Assembly: GCA_964476565.1 (NCBI GenBank)
Contig: CAYZBG010000012.1
Span: 18,991 to 82,990 of the forward strand
Reading direction: 5' to 3'
Length of the DNA: 64,000 nucleotides
Source of the DNA: CAMAXB01 sp964476565
GTDB lineage: Bacteria > Verrucomicrobiota > Verrucomicrobiia > Opitutales > Opitutaceae
Position numbers and translations under genes: made by a program. This document shows, one piece after another, positions 35,538 through 46,300 of the stretch. The notes below the pieces were generated by a model. That model had not been told where the DNA came from and ran no database searches. It saw nothing but the letters and a program-made list of their open reading frames with translations. How positions within the stretch are numbered: the stretch's first letter is position 1; each line of letters starts with the position of its first letter.

Positions 35538-35671
35538 AAGCTCACCCGGCTCGCGCACGGAATCATCCAGCGCACGGTGGGGGTCGTTGCCCGCCGTCGC
35601 ATCGGGTCTTCATGCCTTCACGCTCCGTCTCACCGGAACTACAGGCCGTGAGGCGCGGGCGGGCGGTGAAG

Positions 35672-36436
35672 TCACGGCCGACCGGCCGTGTCCCGCTCGC
35701 GTTCAGCCATCTGCCTTGGCCGCGCCGGGTCGCGCACGCCGAGGGTGCCGATCACGGGGAGCTTCAGGGCGAGCCGGGTCGGATTCACGCCGACGACGAG
35801 ACCGGCGAAATTGACCTCGAGTCCTTCGTGCCAGCCCAGGAGCACGCCGGCGGCGCCCCCGACGTTGAGCTGCACCCCGGACCCGGCCGGCGTGCGCGCC
35901 ACGAAGGGGAGATCGAGGTAATCTTTGCCCACCGCCAGCGCCGGCAAGTCCACCCGCAGCTCCGGCACCGCCCGCAGCACCTCCGCGACAAAGGTGTTTG
36001 AGTTGGGTCCGGGCCATAGCCGGTACGCTCCGGCATACGCATACTCCGCCACCGCGGCATCGATCCGACGAATCATCGCGTCGACCCCAGGGCCGCGCAC
36101 GTCGGCCACCACCCAGGGCCGGTTGCCGAACCAGGTCATATCCGCCGCGCGCTGGCTGGAGCGCACACTGTTGCCCGTGCGCCGTTGCTGGTAACCCATC
36201 ACCTCATGCACCGTGAACCGCGGCGCACCAGACGGTTTGACGGCGATCCAGGTATGCACCCCGAACGCACCGCGCCAGCCGATGGTGCGTGCCGCGTAGA
36301 CCTGAATGACCGCTTCCGGCGTCGTTGCCGGATCCGGCGCGAGGCCGGCGGGCTCGCGGCTGGCCGTGCGCCAATCCCGCGCTGCGCCCTCACCCGCCAG
36401 CAGCAGCATCACCACGGCGGTCAGGACATGATTCAT
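35672..36436 (-). CDS. DUF3750 domain-containing exported protein
   Basis: A 254-residue protein with a short signal peptide (MNHVLTAVVMLLLAGEGAA). The DUF3750 pattern is clear: AVIQVYAARTIGWRGAFGVHTWIAVKPSGA, then FTVHEVMGYQQRR, RPWVVADVRG, and WPGPNSNTFVAEVLRAVPEL. The conserved WPGPNSNTF with an upstream His suggests a possible hydrolase-like site, but the family function is unknown. Start ATG 36436 begins the signal peptide; the upstream extension to 36541 is unlikely. It diverges from the STT3-like gene. Confidence 0.85.
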   Translation of the reverse strand: MNHVLTAVVMLLLAGEGAARDWRTASREPAGLAPDPATTPEAVIQVYAARTIGWRGAFGVHTWIAVKPSGAPRFTVHEVMGYQQRRTGNSVRSSQRAADMTWFGNRPWVVADVRGPGVDAMIRRIDAAVAEYAYAGAYRLWPGPNSNTFVAEVLRAVPELRVDLPALAVGKDYLDLPFVARTPAGSGVQLNVGGAAGVLLGWHEGLEVNFAGLVVGVNPTRLALKLPVIGTLGVRDPARPRQMAERERDTAGRP

Positions 36437-36584
36437 CAAACCAGAAGAGATTCGGAAACGTGGCACGGCGCGAACGTAGCAACGGTTGCCTTGCCGCCAA
36501 GCCACGCCGGCATTTTTTCCGCCGACCCGCGGACGGCCCACCTCCGGACTTGCCCGTCCCGGAGTGAATGCAACGCTCGCCTCG

Positions 36585-38990
36585 ATGCCGCCGTCCCGAT
36601 TTCTCGATGCCCGCCGCCTCGGGCCCTGCCTGCTGATTCTGGTCCTGGCGTGGCTTGGTTGGGATACGGCGCGGCGGGCCGGCCATCTGCTGCGTCTTTC
36701 GGCCGACTATGGGGTCACCGTCGACACTCCGGCGATCGATCCGTATTCTCCCACCGGTTACATGGACGGACGCCGTTCGCTCCTCCTACCGGTCGGGGCG
36801 GCGGACGGCGCCCACTGGGTGATGCAAACGCAGGCCCAGGTCGCCCGCGGCGACTTGCGGGTACGGCACGTCGACTACGATCACGCACCGACCGGTCGCG
36901 ACGTGCATTGGGCATCGCTGTTGCGCTGGTGGCTGGCAGGGCTCGCCGCGGTGGATGCCGCCGTCACCGGCCAGCCAATCGGCGCAGCCTTGGAGCGCGC
37001 CGCCCTTTGGTCCGGCCCGGTGATGCTGGCGATCGCCCTGCCCCTGCTCTTCTTGCTCGTGCGCCGCACCGTTTCGCCCGCTGCGGCTGCGCTCGTGCCG
37101 GTGGCCGTGATGGCCTACCATCCGTTTGCGATCGATTTCCTGGCTGGCCGCGCCGACCACCACGGACTCGCCAACCTGGCCGCGCTGACAGCGGTGCTCG
37201 GCTTCGCGCTCGGCGACCGGCTCCGTCAGCCCTCGTGGTACCAAGTCTCCGCCGTCGCCGCCGGCCTCGGCGTAGGCCTGAGTGCCATGACGCTCGTGCC
37301 AATCCTCATCGGGCTCGGACTCGGCCTGCTCGCCGGCGGTGTGGCGTTCCGCCGGGCTCCGGTGGTGCCGCCCTGGCTGGAATCGCCCCAGCAGGTGCGG
37401 CGCTGGGCGCGGACCGGCGCACTGGTCTGCCTAACCGCCTATGGGATCGAAACCCTGCCCGGTCCCTTCCCGCTGCGGCTCGAGGTCAATCATCCCTGGT
37501 ACGCCCTTGCGTGGTGGGGAGCAGGCGAAGGCCTCGCCTTCCTCCTATCCTCGCTGCGGTCTCTTCCGTCAACGCGCGCCCAGAAACTCCGAGCCGCCGC
37601 GGGCATGCTCGTTCTCGTCTCCCTGCCGGTCACCCTCGCCCTGACGCACGCCGACACCTACAAAGTCGCGGATGCCTTTCTGCTCGCCCTGCACCGGGAA
37701 CACATCGCCGAGTTTCAGCCGCTCCTCCGCGTGGCCGGAACCCAAGGCCTCTCCCTCGGATTGCTCGGCCTAGTGCTCCCCTTGGCTGCCTGGCTGATGC
37801 CCCTGGCGCTCCTCCGGCGGTCCGGCGTGGCCGCCGATCAGCGTGCCAGCCTCGTCCTGCTCGCAGGTCCGGCCATCCTCACCGTCCTGCTCGGCTGGGT
37901 GCAGGTACGCTGGCTCGGCCTTGCCTTCGCGACCGGGCTGCCGCTCCTGCTCGTCGCCGGGACTGCGCTTCCGAACCACCGACGACCGTGGGTGAGTCTT
38001 GCGTTGGTTGCCTTGCTCCTGCCGGGCCTAGCGGCCGCCGTACAGCGCACGCTCCACGCGGACGACGTGGCCGTCGAGGACCTGCGTCGTCTCGCCGAGC
38101 GTGATCTTGCCCACTGGCTTCGGCTGCGCGCTGGCTCCGCCCCCGTGGTGGTAGCGGCCCCACCGGGTCTGACCACCCGGCTGATCTATCACGGTAGCCT
38201 CCGTGGTCTGGGCACGTTGTATTGGGAAAACGACGACGGACTCCGCCGTCTGGCCGACTTTTATGCCGCCCGCAGCGACGACGAGGCGTGGCAGATCGCC
38301 CGCGACACCGGCCTCACCCATGTCGTGTTCGCCTCGTGGGACGCCTTTGAGATTCCGCTGATCCACTTGCGTCGCGGCGAGGCGGGACGCACGACCCTGC
38401 CCGACGACGCCTTCCTTGTCCGCCTGCTGCAAGCGCCCGTGCCGCCGCCCTGGCTGCAGGCACTGCCGTTCCCGCTGCCTCCGCATCCCGCCCTCCAGGG
38501 AGCGGAGTTGCGCGTCTGGCAGGTCGTGGCGCCCGTCTCGCCCGCGCGCGCGGCCAACGCCGCCGTCCGCGCGTCGCTTGAGAACGGCCGCGCCGACCTC
38601 GCAGCCAAACTGGCCCCGCAGCTCGCCGCCCACGCCCCGGAGATCGCCGGCCTGCTGGGTCAGGCCACGCTCGCCGCCACCGCGCGTGACGAACGCGCCT
38701 TCGTCCCCGTGCTCCGTTCCCTGCAGTCGAAGCTCGATCAGGCCGGCACCCTTTCGCTGGGCGAACGCCTCCAACTGGTGTCCGTGCTCGCTCTCGGGCG
38801 CGACTTCGAGACCGCCCGCGAACACCTGCGCCTGGCCCTCGCCGCCAGCACGGATGCGGATGTGCGCCGCCTGAGCATGGGGCAGCTCGCCGACCTCCTC
38901 TCGCTGTGCGACGCGCTCGCCCCCTACGACTTGCGCCCCGACCTGCGGGAACTCACACGCACCCTGCTGCCTCCGGCGCGCCGGCCCTAG
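36585..38990 (+). CDS. Large polytopic membrane protein, GT-C/STT3-like
   Basis: An 801-residue protein with about 12-13 hydrophobic segments in residues 12-500 and a soluble C-terminal domain (about 505-801). The first extracytoplasmic loop contains acidic VDYDH and RDVHWAS (H108-W109), and the third contains GRADHHG (D191-H192-H193); these His/Asp motifs in early loops resemble GT-C enzymes that transfer sugars from lipid carriers (STT3-type oligosaccharyltransferases and related polytopic proteins). The C-terminal domain has a mixed alpha-beta part (VVVAAPPGLTTRLIYHGS ... TLYWENDDGLRRLADFYAAR) then helices. A glycosyltransferase role is inference. It converges on the TMTC-like genes with a 5-nt gap. 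Start ATG 36585; an upstream ATG at 36486 would add a non-membrane 33 residues. Confidence 0.55.
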   Translation: MPPSRFLDARRLGPCLLILVLAWLGWDTARRAGHLLRLSADYGVTVDTPAIDPYSPTGYMDGRRSLLLPVGAADGAHWVMQTQAQVARGDLRVRHVDYDHAPTGRDVHWASLLRWWLAGLAAVDAAVTGQPIGAALERAALWSGPVMLAIALPLLFLLVRRTVSPAAAALVPVAVMAYHPFAIDFLAGRADHHGLANLAALTAVLGFALGDRLRQPSWYQVSAVAAGLGVGLSAMTLVPILIGLGLGLLAGGVAFRRAPVVPPWLESPQQVRRWARTGALVCLTAYGIETLPGPFPLRLEVNHPWYALAWWGAGEGLAFLLSSLRSLPSTRAQKLRAAAGMLVLVSLPVTLALTHADTYKVADAFLLALHREHIAEFQPLLRVAGTQGLSLGLLGLVLPLAAWLMPLALLRRSGVAADQRASLVLLAGPAILTVLLGWVQVRWLGLAFATGLPLLLVAGTALPNHRRPWVSLALVALLLPGLAAAVQRTLHADDVAVEDLRRLAERDLAHWLRLRAGSAPVVVAAPPGLTTRLIYHGSLRGLGTLYWENDDGLRRLADFYAARSDDEAWQIARDTGLTHVVFASWDAFEIPLIHLRRGEAGRTTLPDDAFLVRLLQAPVPPPWLQALPFPLPPHPALQGAELRVWQVVAPVSPARAANAAVRASLENGRADLAAKLAPQLAAHAPEIAGLLGQATLAATARDERAFVPVLRSLQSKLDQAGTLSLGERLQLVSVLALGRDFETAREHLRLALAASTDADVRRLSMGQLADLLSLCDALAPYDLRPDLRELTRTLLPPARRP

Positions 38991-38995
38991 CCCCG

Positions 38996-41227
38996 TCAGC
39001 GTCCGCCGCGGAGGTTGCGCAACATCGTCGCCGCCGGCGCGAACTCCGGCTGAAGGCGAAGCGCCTCCTCGAACCGCGCGCGGGCCTCCGTCCATCGATT
39101 GACCAGGAGCAGGGCGTAACCGACGTTGTAGTGCTGCTGCGGATCCTGCGGACGTAGTGCCAGGGCCCGCTCGTAGGCCGCGAGCGCCTCATCCGGACGC
39201 CGGGCCGACAGCAGTGCGGTCCCCAGATTGGCGAACGCCTCCACCGACTCCGGATGCGCTCGGGTCAGCGCCTGCAGTTCAGCGACGGAGCGCTCGAGGG
39301 CGCCGGACTGACCGAGGGCAATACCGAGATTCAGCCGGGCCGCAAAGAAGTCCGGCGCGAGGCGAACCGCCTCTTCGTACGCGGCGATGGACTCCGTCAG
39401 CCGGCCCTGCGCCGCAGCGACCAGTCCCTGATGGTAGGCAAACTCCGCCACCCCGGGCGCCAAGGCACGCGCCTGCTGCAAGTCCGCGTCTGCCCCGGCC
39501 ACATCGTTCGCGCGCAGGCGGACGAGGCCGCGGTTCGACCACGCCTGCGCCCAGCCGGGACGCAGCGCCAGGGCCTCCGAGTATCGGGCAAGTGCCTCAT
39601 CGAGGCGTCCCGCCTCGGCATACAACACGCCAAGATGAAAGTGCGCCTCAGCCGACGGCGGTGGGTACCGCACCGCCTGCTCCAACGCCGCCCTCGCCTC
39701 GTCCGCCCGTCCCAACCAGATGAGCGCAAGCCCGCGGTTCAGATGGGCGAGTGCAAACTCCGGGATCAGGGCCACCGCCGCGTCAAAACCCGGGAGTGCT
39801 GCCTCGACCTCGCCAAGACGAAACCGGGCCAGACCCAGGTTGAAATGAGCCTGCGCGTTGCGCGGATCCCGCCGCACTGCCTCGGCGTAATGCCCAACCG
39901 CCTCGGCGTCGCGGCCCGCCTGCTGCACCACCCGGCCGAGGTTGTTGTGCGCCCGCGCGTTGCCCGGACGCTTCGCGATCGTATCACGCCAGAGGGCCTC
40001 CTCGTTGGCGTACACGGCATTGCGCTGGTTCGTGAGCGCGATCCCGCCGAGCGCCAGGACGCCGATTCCCGCCAGCAGGCTGCGGGGCGGGAGACGGACG
40101 GCCAAGCCGGCCACCAACGCGATCAGGACGGCGGCAAGCGGCAGGTACATCCGATGCTCAACGATTGCCTGCACCACGCTCGGGACCAGCGTCGTCGGCG
40201 CCAGCAATCCGATGAAGGCCACGCCCAGAAACCCCACACCGCTGCGCCGTATCCACGCCATCATCACTGCACCCACCAATCCCGCGAGCGGCAGGGCCTG
40301 GAGCACCGCCACCCTCCACGGCACCGGGGTGGGCGGGCCGTAGTCGAAGATCAACGGAGCTGGCCAAACCGTGCGTTCCAGGTACCGCAGCCACGCCTCC
40401 GGCTGGGTGGCGAGGTAGTCGGTCCACGCCAGTGACACACCCCATCCCATCGTGTCGCCGCGATTGCCCCCGGTGCCGAGAACCCACCCAGCAAGCGGCA
40501 GCCACGCGGTGAGGAGGGCCGCATAGACACCGGCCCGGGCGCGAAGCGCCGCGCCCAGGCTGCCGGCCACAAAGGTGCGGTCATAGGCCAAGGCGAGCAC
40601 CGGGATGAGCACCGCGACCTCCTTGGTCGCCACCGCCAGCCAGGACGCCAACGTGGCCGCGATCCACCAGCGCCCGGGTCGCGACGAATGCAGGCCGCGG
40701 GCAAACGCATAGAGCGCCCCGAGTACGCCGAGTCCCATGAGGGATTCCGCCCGCTGCACCACATAGGTCACCGACTCCGTTTGCAGCGGATGCACCGCCC
40801 AGAGCAGCGCCGCCCCGACGGCGACCAACGCTGCACGCTCCGGTCGCTGCGACGCCAGCGTCAGCCGCACCAGCAGATAAAGTATCACCGCCGCCGCACC
40901 ATGGATCAGGAGATTGACGAGATGATAGCTCCACACCTCGAGTCCGCTCACCGCATAGTTGACCGCGAAGGACAGGTTGAGCAACGGACGACCGCTCACG
41001 GTCAATCCGCCCTCCGCCGGCGGCGTCAGCGGACCGCTCAACGGCCAAAGCGAACGGAGCGTGGGGTTCTCGACGATGGAGGCGACGTCATCGAACAGGA
41101 ACGGGACCGCGAAGCTGTTGGCATAGGCCGCCAGGGTAGCGAGGGCGATCAGCCCCACGGCCGCGGGCGTCGACTCCACCCAACGCGGCACCGGCGACGA
41201 TGCAGGTCGAACCGGATCAGCGCTCAC
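38996..41227 (-). CDS. TMTC-like polytopic membrane protein with C-terminal TPR array (first of pair by position)
   Basis: A 743-residue protein. Residues about 17-400 hold about 10 transmembrane segments with a first-loop FLFDDVASIVENPTL (the DD in loop 1 is typical of GT-C O-mannosyltransferases such as TMTC) and PLQTESVTYVVQRAESLMG, a hallmark of the TMTC/DUF1736-type family. From about residue 415 to the end are roughly nine TPR units (for example AHFNLGLARFRLGEVEAALPGF, AEAHFHLGVLYAEAGRLDEAL). The start is a GTG overlapping the stop of the upstream paralogue by 11 nt. It could add sugars to exported proteins; no substrate can be named. Confidence 0.72.
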   Translation of the reverse strand: MSADPVRPASSPVPRWVESTPAAVGLIALATLAAYANSFAVPFLFDDVASIVENPTLRSLWPLSGPLTPPAEGGLTVSGRPLLNLSFAVNYAVSGLEVWSYHLVNLLIHGAAAVILYLLVRLTLASQRPERAALVAVGAALLWAVHPLQTESVTYVVQRAESLMGLGVLGALYAFARGLHSSRPGRWWIAATLASWLAVATKEVAVLIPVLALAYDRTFVAGSLGAALRARAGVYAALLTAWLPLAGWVLGTGGNRGDTMGWGVSLAWTDYLATQPEAWLRYLERTVWPAPLIFDYGPPTPVPWRVAVLQALPLAGLVGAVMMAWIRRSGVGFLGVAFIGLLAPTTLVPSVVQAIVEHRMYLPLAAVLIALVAGLAVRLPPRSLLAGIGVLALGGIALTNQRNAVYANEEALWRDTIAKRPGNARAHNNLGRVVQQAGRDAEAVGHYAEAVRRDPRNAQAHFNLGLARFRLGEVEAALPGFDAAVALIPEFALAHLNRGLALIWLGRADEARAALEQAVRYPPPSAEAHFHLGVLYAEAGRLDEALARYSEALALRPGWAQAWSNRGLVRLRANDVAGADADLQQARALAPGVAEFAYHQGLVAAAQGRLTESIAAYEEAVRLAPDFFAARLNLGIALGQSGALERSVAELQALTRAHPESVEAFANLGTALLSARRPDEALAAYERALALRPQDPQQHYNVGYALLLVNRWTEARARFEEALRLQPEFAPAATMLRNLRGGR

Positions 41228-43283
41228 GGCGGCTCCGTTCGCGCTGGAGTTCGAGCGCGTAGGCGAGGTTCTCCTGCACCCGGCGATCGCCGGGTTGGCG
41301 CACGAGGATTTCCCGATAGTGCACGATGGCCTCGTCGACTTGGCCGAGCATCAGCAGGGCGTTTGCGAGGTTGTTGCGCGCCGGGATGAAGGCCGGGTTG
41401 AGGGCCACCGCACGGCGAAAATGACCCAAGGCAGTGACGAGGTCCTCCGCCGACGCCGCCAGGTTGCCAAGCAGGAACAGGACCTCGACATCCTCCGGGG
41501 CGCGCCGTCGCGCCTCATTGGCTGCTCGCTCGGCTCCGGCCCGGTTGCCGGCAGACACCTCCGCCTGCGCGAGGTCGAGCCAAGTCCGGATACGGTTCGG
41601 ATTCAGGCGCGCGGCCAACGTGAGGTGGCGCACCGCCCCCCGCACATCGCCCTGCCGGCCCAGCGCCGAGGCTAGGTTCAAGTGGACGTCCTCGGCCTCC
41701 GGCTCGACCCGTAACGCCGCCTCGTAGTGGCCGACGGCCTCCGCCAGACGGTCCGCCGCAGCGAGGGCGTTGCCCAGATTCACCCGGGCGTTGGCATTGC
41801 TCGGCTCGAGCTGCACCGCCCGCTCCGCCTGCACAATGGCTTCCGGCGTACGTCCCAGCCGGAGCAGCGAGGCGCTCAGATTCAACCGGATCGGCGCGCG
41901 GTCGGGCGCGAGTGCCACCGCCTGCTCGAAGGCTGCGACCGCGCCGGTGTCGTCCCCGCGTTCAGCGCGCAGCGAACCCACTGTCGCATGGGCGCGAAAG
42001 TTCGCCGGCCAGTCCGTGGCCGTCTGGGTCCACAGCGTCAGCTCATCGTGGTAATCGAGGTTGCGCAGGTGAGTGGCCGCACCCGCCACCGCGGCCAGCG
42101 GCAGCATCACCAGCAGTCCGCGGCGACCGCCCAGGCGGTAGACCAAAAGAACCACGCCGACCACCAGGGCGGCGAGCGGGAGGTACATGCGGTGCTCCGC
42201 CATCGGCTGGGTAGCCACGGGCACCACACTCGAACTCGGGGCCAGAATGAGGAAGAACCATGCCCCGGGCAGCGCGAGCACGGGACGGCGGATCACCGCC
42301 CAGACGGTAGCCAGCACGGCGGCGGTGAGCACGACAAACGGCAGCGCGACGGCGCCGAAACCGGGCGCGAGCCACGTGCCATAGTCAAACACCAGCGGCG
42401 AGGGCCAGAAGGCGAGGCGGATGTAGTGAACGATCGCATACGCCTGGGTCAACAGGTAGGTCCACGGGTTGACGTCGACCGAGAAACCCGCCGATCCGCC
42501 GCGGCCCCCCGTGCCCGCGACGAGCACGGCGAGGAGCACCCAGCTGCTGAGCAAGGCGGCATGGAGCCGGCCGCGGCGCGACCACACCTCACGCCAGCCG
42601 CCCGTGGCCACCAGGGCGCGGTCGTAGAGCAGGACCAGCAGCGGAGCGGCGTACGCGGTCTCCTTGGTCGCGACCCCGAGCCAGGCACAGGCGACCGCGA
42701 GCGCCGGCCAACGCCGTTGGGCCGGGCAATCCACCGCCCGGGCAAACGCATACAACACGAGCAGCAGCCAGAGACCGCCCAGCGATTCGACGCGTTGCAC
42801 CACGTAGGTGACCGACTCGGTCTGGAGCGGGTGCAGGCCCCACCCCAGTGCGACGGCACCGGCGAGCCAGTCGGCATCGCGACCGAACCGCGGCGCGAGC
42901 CCCGGCCGGCGAAAGGTAAGGTTGAGCCAGCCGTAGAGCACCAGCGTGGCAGCCACGTGCACGGCGAGGTTGAAGGCGTGGTAGCTCCACGGATGAACGC
43001 CGCTGAGCGCGTGGTTCAGCGCGAGGGTGAGATTGGCCACCGGACGCCCGCCCAGGGTGCCGGCCTGCTCGCCTGGGTACAGCAGGAGCTGGTCAAGGCG
43101 CCAGCCGGCCGCGAAGGTCGGGTTTTCCAGAATCGCCGCCCGGTCGTCGAAGACAAAGACTCCGCCGAAACTCGAAACGTAGGCGGCCACGACGGCCAGG
43201 ACGAGTCCGGCCGGGATCAGGCGCCCGGCTTGGCGCGGCGACATCGGCGTCGGGGCGGCGGGACTGCGCGCGGCGTTCGACAT
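41217..43283 (-). CDS. TMTC-like polytopic membrane protein with C-terminal TPR array (paralogue)
   Basis: A 688-residue paralogue of the downstream gene with the same plan: about 10 transmembrane helices in residues 15-400 with FVFDDRAAILENPTF in loop 1 and LHPLQTESVTYVVQRVESLGG, an inner block MAEHRMYLPLAALVVGVVLL, and about seven TPR units from residue 425. Start ATG 43283 (MSNAARSPAAP) was chosen over an upstream in-frame start at 43373. The pair shares the 11-nt overlap, so they are one operon. Both would be predicted to place the TPRs in the periplasm or extracytoplasmic space, but orientation is not proven by the sequence. Confidence 0.72.
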   Translation of the reverse strand: MSNAARSPAAPTPMSPRQAGRLIPAGLVLAVVAAYVSSFGGVFVFDDRAAILENPTFAAGWRLDQLLLYPGEQAGTLGGRPVANLTLALNHALSGVHPWSYHAFNLAVHVAATLVLYGWLNLTFRRPGLAPRFGRDADWLAGAVALGWGLHPLQTESVTYVVQRVESLGGLWLLLVLYAFARAVDCPAQRRWPALAVACAWLGVATKETAYAAPLLVLLYDRALVATGGWREVWSRRGRLHAALLSSWVLLAVLVAGTGGRGGSAGFSVDVNPWTYLLTQAYAIVHYIRLAFWPSPLVFDYGTWLAPGFGAVALPFVVLTAAVLATVWAVIRRPVLALPGAWFFLILAPSSSVVPVATQPMAEHRMYLPLAALVVGVVLLVYRLGGRRGLLVMLPLAAVAGAATHLRNLDYHDELTLWTQTATDWPANFRAHATVGSLRAERGDDTGAVAAFEQAVALAPDRAPIRLNLSASLLRLGRTPEAIVQAERAVQLEPSNANARVNLGNALAAADRLAEAVGHYEAALRVEPEAEDVHLNLASALGRQGDVRGAVRHLTLAARLNPNRIRTWLDLAQAEVSAGNRAGAERAANEARRRAPEDVEVLFLLGNLAASAEDLVTALGHFRRAVALNPAFIPARNNLANALLMLGQVDEAIVHYREILVRQPGDRRVQENLAYALELQRERSRRER

Positions 43284-43341
43284 GGGCGAGACTACAACAT
43301 CCGGGCTGCTGCGGGACAAGGGCGTCGCGGTCGGGAACGCA

Positions 43342-43369
43342 AACGCCCCCGCCTTGCGGCGGGGGCGTT
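43342..43369 (-). terminator. Terminator-like hairpin between TonB receptor and the TPR genes
   Basis: A 12-bp stem AACGCCCCCGCC / GGCGGGGGCGTT with TTGC loop. On the minus strand it is followed only by TTTGCG, so termination efficiency is doubtful, though its place 28 nt after the receptor stop suits a terminator. Confidence 0.55.
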
Positions 43370-43396
43370 GCACACATCACCAAACCAAGGGAAGAC

Positions 43397-46300
43397 TCAG
43401 AAGTCGAAGGTCGCGCTGAGGAAGAACTGGCGCGGATCCTTGATGCGGTACTGAGCCGGCGTGCCGTCCGCCTGATAGAGGATGGTCTGGAGACCACCGC
43501 TCTCGAAGACATCGCGCACGTTGAGCTGCAATTTCATGCGCACCTTGTCCTCGAAGATCCGGCGGGTGTAGGACACCCACAGGTCGGTGCTGGTCTCCGT
43601 CGGCAGGTAGATCGGACGCGACAGGTCGGGGAATACGATGTTCGCCTGAGTGGCAGTCGGACGGGCGTAGGTCGCCGGATCCAGCAGGCCGTAGTAGCCG
43701 CCCACCGCCTGGTCCTGCCAGCGGACGCTGCCACCGACGGCCCAGCCCTTGAGACGGCCGGATTGGAACGAGTAGTTGGAGATGATGCTCGCCGACCACT
43801 CGCGCAGACCGGGGCTCTTGGTGTCCTGCTGCGCGATGAGCGGGAAGTAGACCGACTCGAAGATGCCGGTGTACGTACTGCTCGGCGTGCTGAGCGCGCC
43901 CGTGGTGTTGGAGTTGGCGTCGGGACTGAAGCCATAACCGCTCCAGAAGCGTCCGAGGAACAATTTGTTGCCGTTGAACCGGGTGATCTCCGTGTTGAGG
44001 TCCGGCGCGGCGAGAGCCTCCCACTGCGGCTTGCGGAAGTTGATCCACTCCTGCAGTTCGCCCACGGCGTCAGAGTAGCGGGCGTCCTGCTGGCCGACGG
44101 TCAGCTTGATGTTCCAGTTGCGCTTCGGGTTGTAGATCACCTGGACCTCCATGCCCTCGGACCGGTTGGACTCGGTGCCAGCGATCGTGCCGTTGTAGTC
44201 CGCCGGGCTCGGCCACTCGAAGCTGCCGAGCGGGAAGTTACCCCACAGGAGATCCTTGATTTGCTGCTCCATCGCGGCGGTGAGCGGGAAGACGGTGTTG
44301 TTGTCGAAGAACTCACCGGTCGGATCCTGGCCGTTGCGGATGCGAACAACGTGGCGGGCCCAAGCGAGACCAGCGGAGGTGTCGATGCGCTGGGCGCGGG
44401 CAATGGCCGTGCCGGCCGCGTTGGCCGGAGCGTTCAGGTTGCTGCTCTCGTACCAGTTGATCTTAAAGCTCAGCTTGTTGTTAAACAGGCTGCCACCGAT
44501 GCCGTAGTCCTTGCCCTCGCCGGACGGCGTGGGCAGGCGGTTGCCGAAGAAGTCCACCTGCACGCCCGCGGGCGGGTTGAAGTTGTCGGACTCGTTGTAG
44601 TGGAAGCTCAGGTTGCTGAGGAACTCGGCGAAAATGCTGCCATTGTTCACGCGGCGCTCGATGCCCTGCCAGCCGCGGAACGGACGCACCACGACGCCGC
44701 GCGTGGAGGTGCGGCCCGTGACCTCGAACGGATCGCCGAGGTTGTTCCAGAAGCCCGGATTGCCGAAGCCGTTGGTGTAGAGCTGCGGCGTGGTCAGCGT
44801 GGTGCCGTCCGGGTTGCGACCGTTGTAGGTCTGTAGCGTAACCGTGTCCTCGCGCCAGCCGAGGGTCGGGACGATGCGGTTCTTCCAGAGGTAGGCCTGC
44901 CAGGCGAAGTTCTTGGTATCGATCGTGCGCTTGGTCACGCCGTAGTTGCCGCCGGCGTAGAACAGATTCATGCCGTACTCGATGTCGGTCTCGGCGAACT
45001 GGCGGGTGTTCCAGTCATAGAACTCCAGCGAGGCGCTGGTCGGTCCGCCGAAGCCGGGCGAAGCAACGCCCTGCGCGCCCCACTGCACGGTGCCTTGATC
45101 GTTCTGTCCAAGGTAGTAGATGCGCTGGATGTTGGCCGAGTTGCCGGCCCAGCTGAAGTTGTTCGGCGGCGTCGTGTTGGTGTTCGGCAGGAAGCGCGCG
45201 TCGCCGCCCTGCGACGAGAGCCGGTAACGCAGGTTGTTCGACCAGGTCTTCTGTTCGCTGCCCAGCGCGAGGAAGCGGTGCTTGCCGAGCCAGCGGGTCC
45301 AGCCGTCGTTGCGGGAGAAGTCCTTCTCGTACGCGAGCATCGCGCGGAGATTATTGTTAGTCTCCGGACGGAAGAACGTGTCCGCCTGCCAGTCGAACAC
45401 GTAGGGGCTGCCGAAGTACGGGTTGACCGTGCCGTCGAGCAGGTGGGTGTTGGTATCGACGTAGATGCGCGGCAGCTGGTTGGCCTGGCCGAGGCCGTAG
45501 TGCGTCCACTCGTCCATCTCCTGACGGAACCAGCCGGCGCTGAAATTCAGGCCCGGAATGATCTGCTGCTGGAACTCGATGTTGAAGGTCTTGGCTTCCT
45601 GTGTGCCGTAGTTGGCGCCGGAGGCGTTGTGTTCCTCCCAGTCGTAGAGCGACTGGTTGGTGATGCCCATGTCATACCAGTTCTGGTAGCCGGTCGCACC
45701 GGTGCTCGGCGGCGGGATCGGGGCAATCATGCCGCGCGACTGGGTGAGGCGGCGGGAAGCGAGCAGCCACTCGGCCGCGGTGCGGTTACCCGCCGCCGGC
45801 AAGGCCGGGGCCACACCGCCGTTCGTCGCCGAACCGGCGAGGAAATACAGCGGGTTGCCGCGGTCGATGTAGAGGCTGTTGCGCGTCGCAACCTGGATAC
45901 CAGGAATAAAAAAGGGCGACGTGGTGCCGTTGAGCTGGCCGTCGCCGACCGGCGTCACGCCCGCCACGTAGCGCGGATCGAGCGTGGACAGCAGGTAGGG
46001 GGCGGTCGTCACGCCCGTGTCCTGGAAGGTGATCTGCTGGGTGAGCGGATTCCAGCCCGGACGGCCGGCTTCGAGCCACGGGGTGATGTAATCCGCCGGG
46101 ACGTTGAAGTTGGGCCGGCTGTTCTTGTTGTCGTAGTTCTCGAAGCTCGCCGTGATCTTCGTATTGCGGAACGGCTGGTAGGTCAGCGCCGCATACTGCC
46201 GGCGGTACTTGTCGTACGACGGCTTGCGCTGGAAGCCACGCTCGTCGTAGAGGCCGGCGAGGAAGATCGCGACCTTGTCGCCGATCGGAATGTTGGTGTT

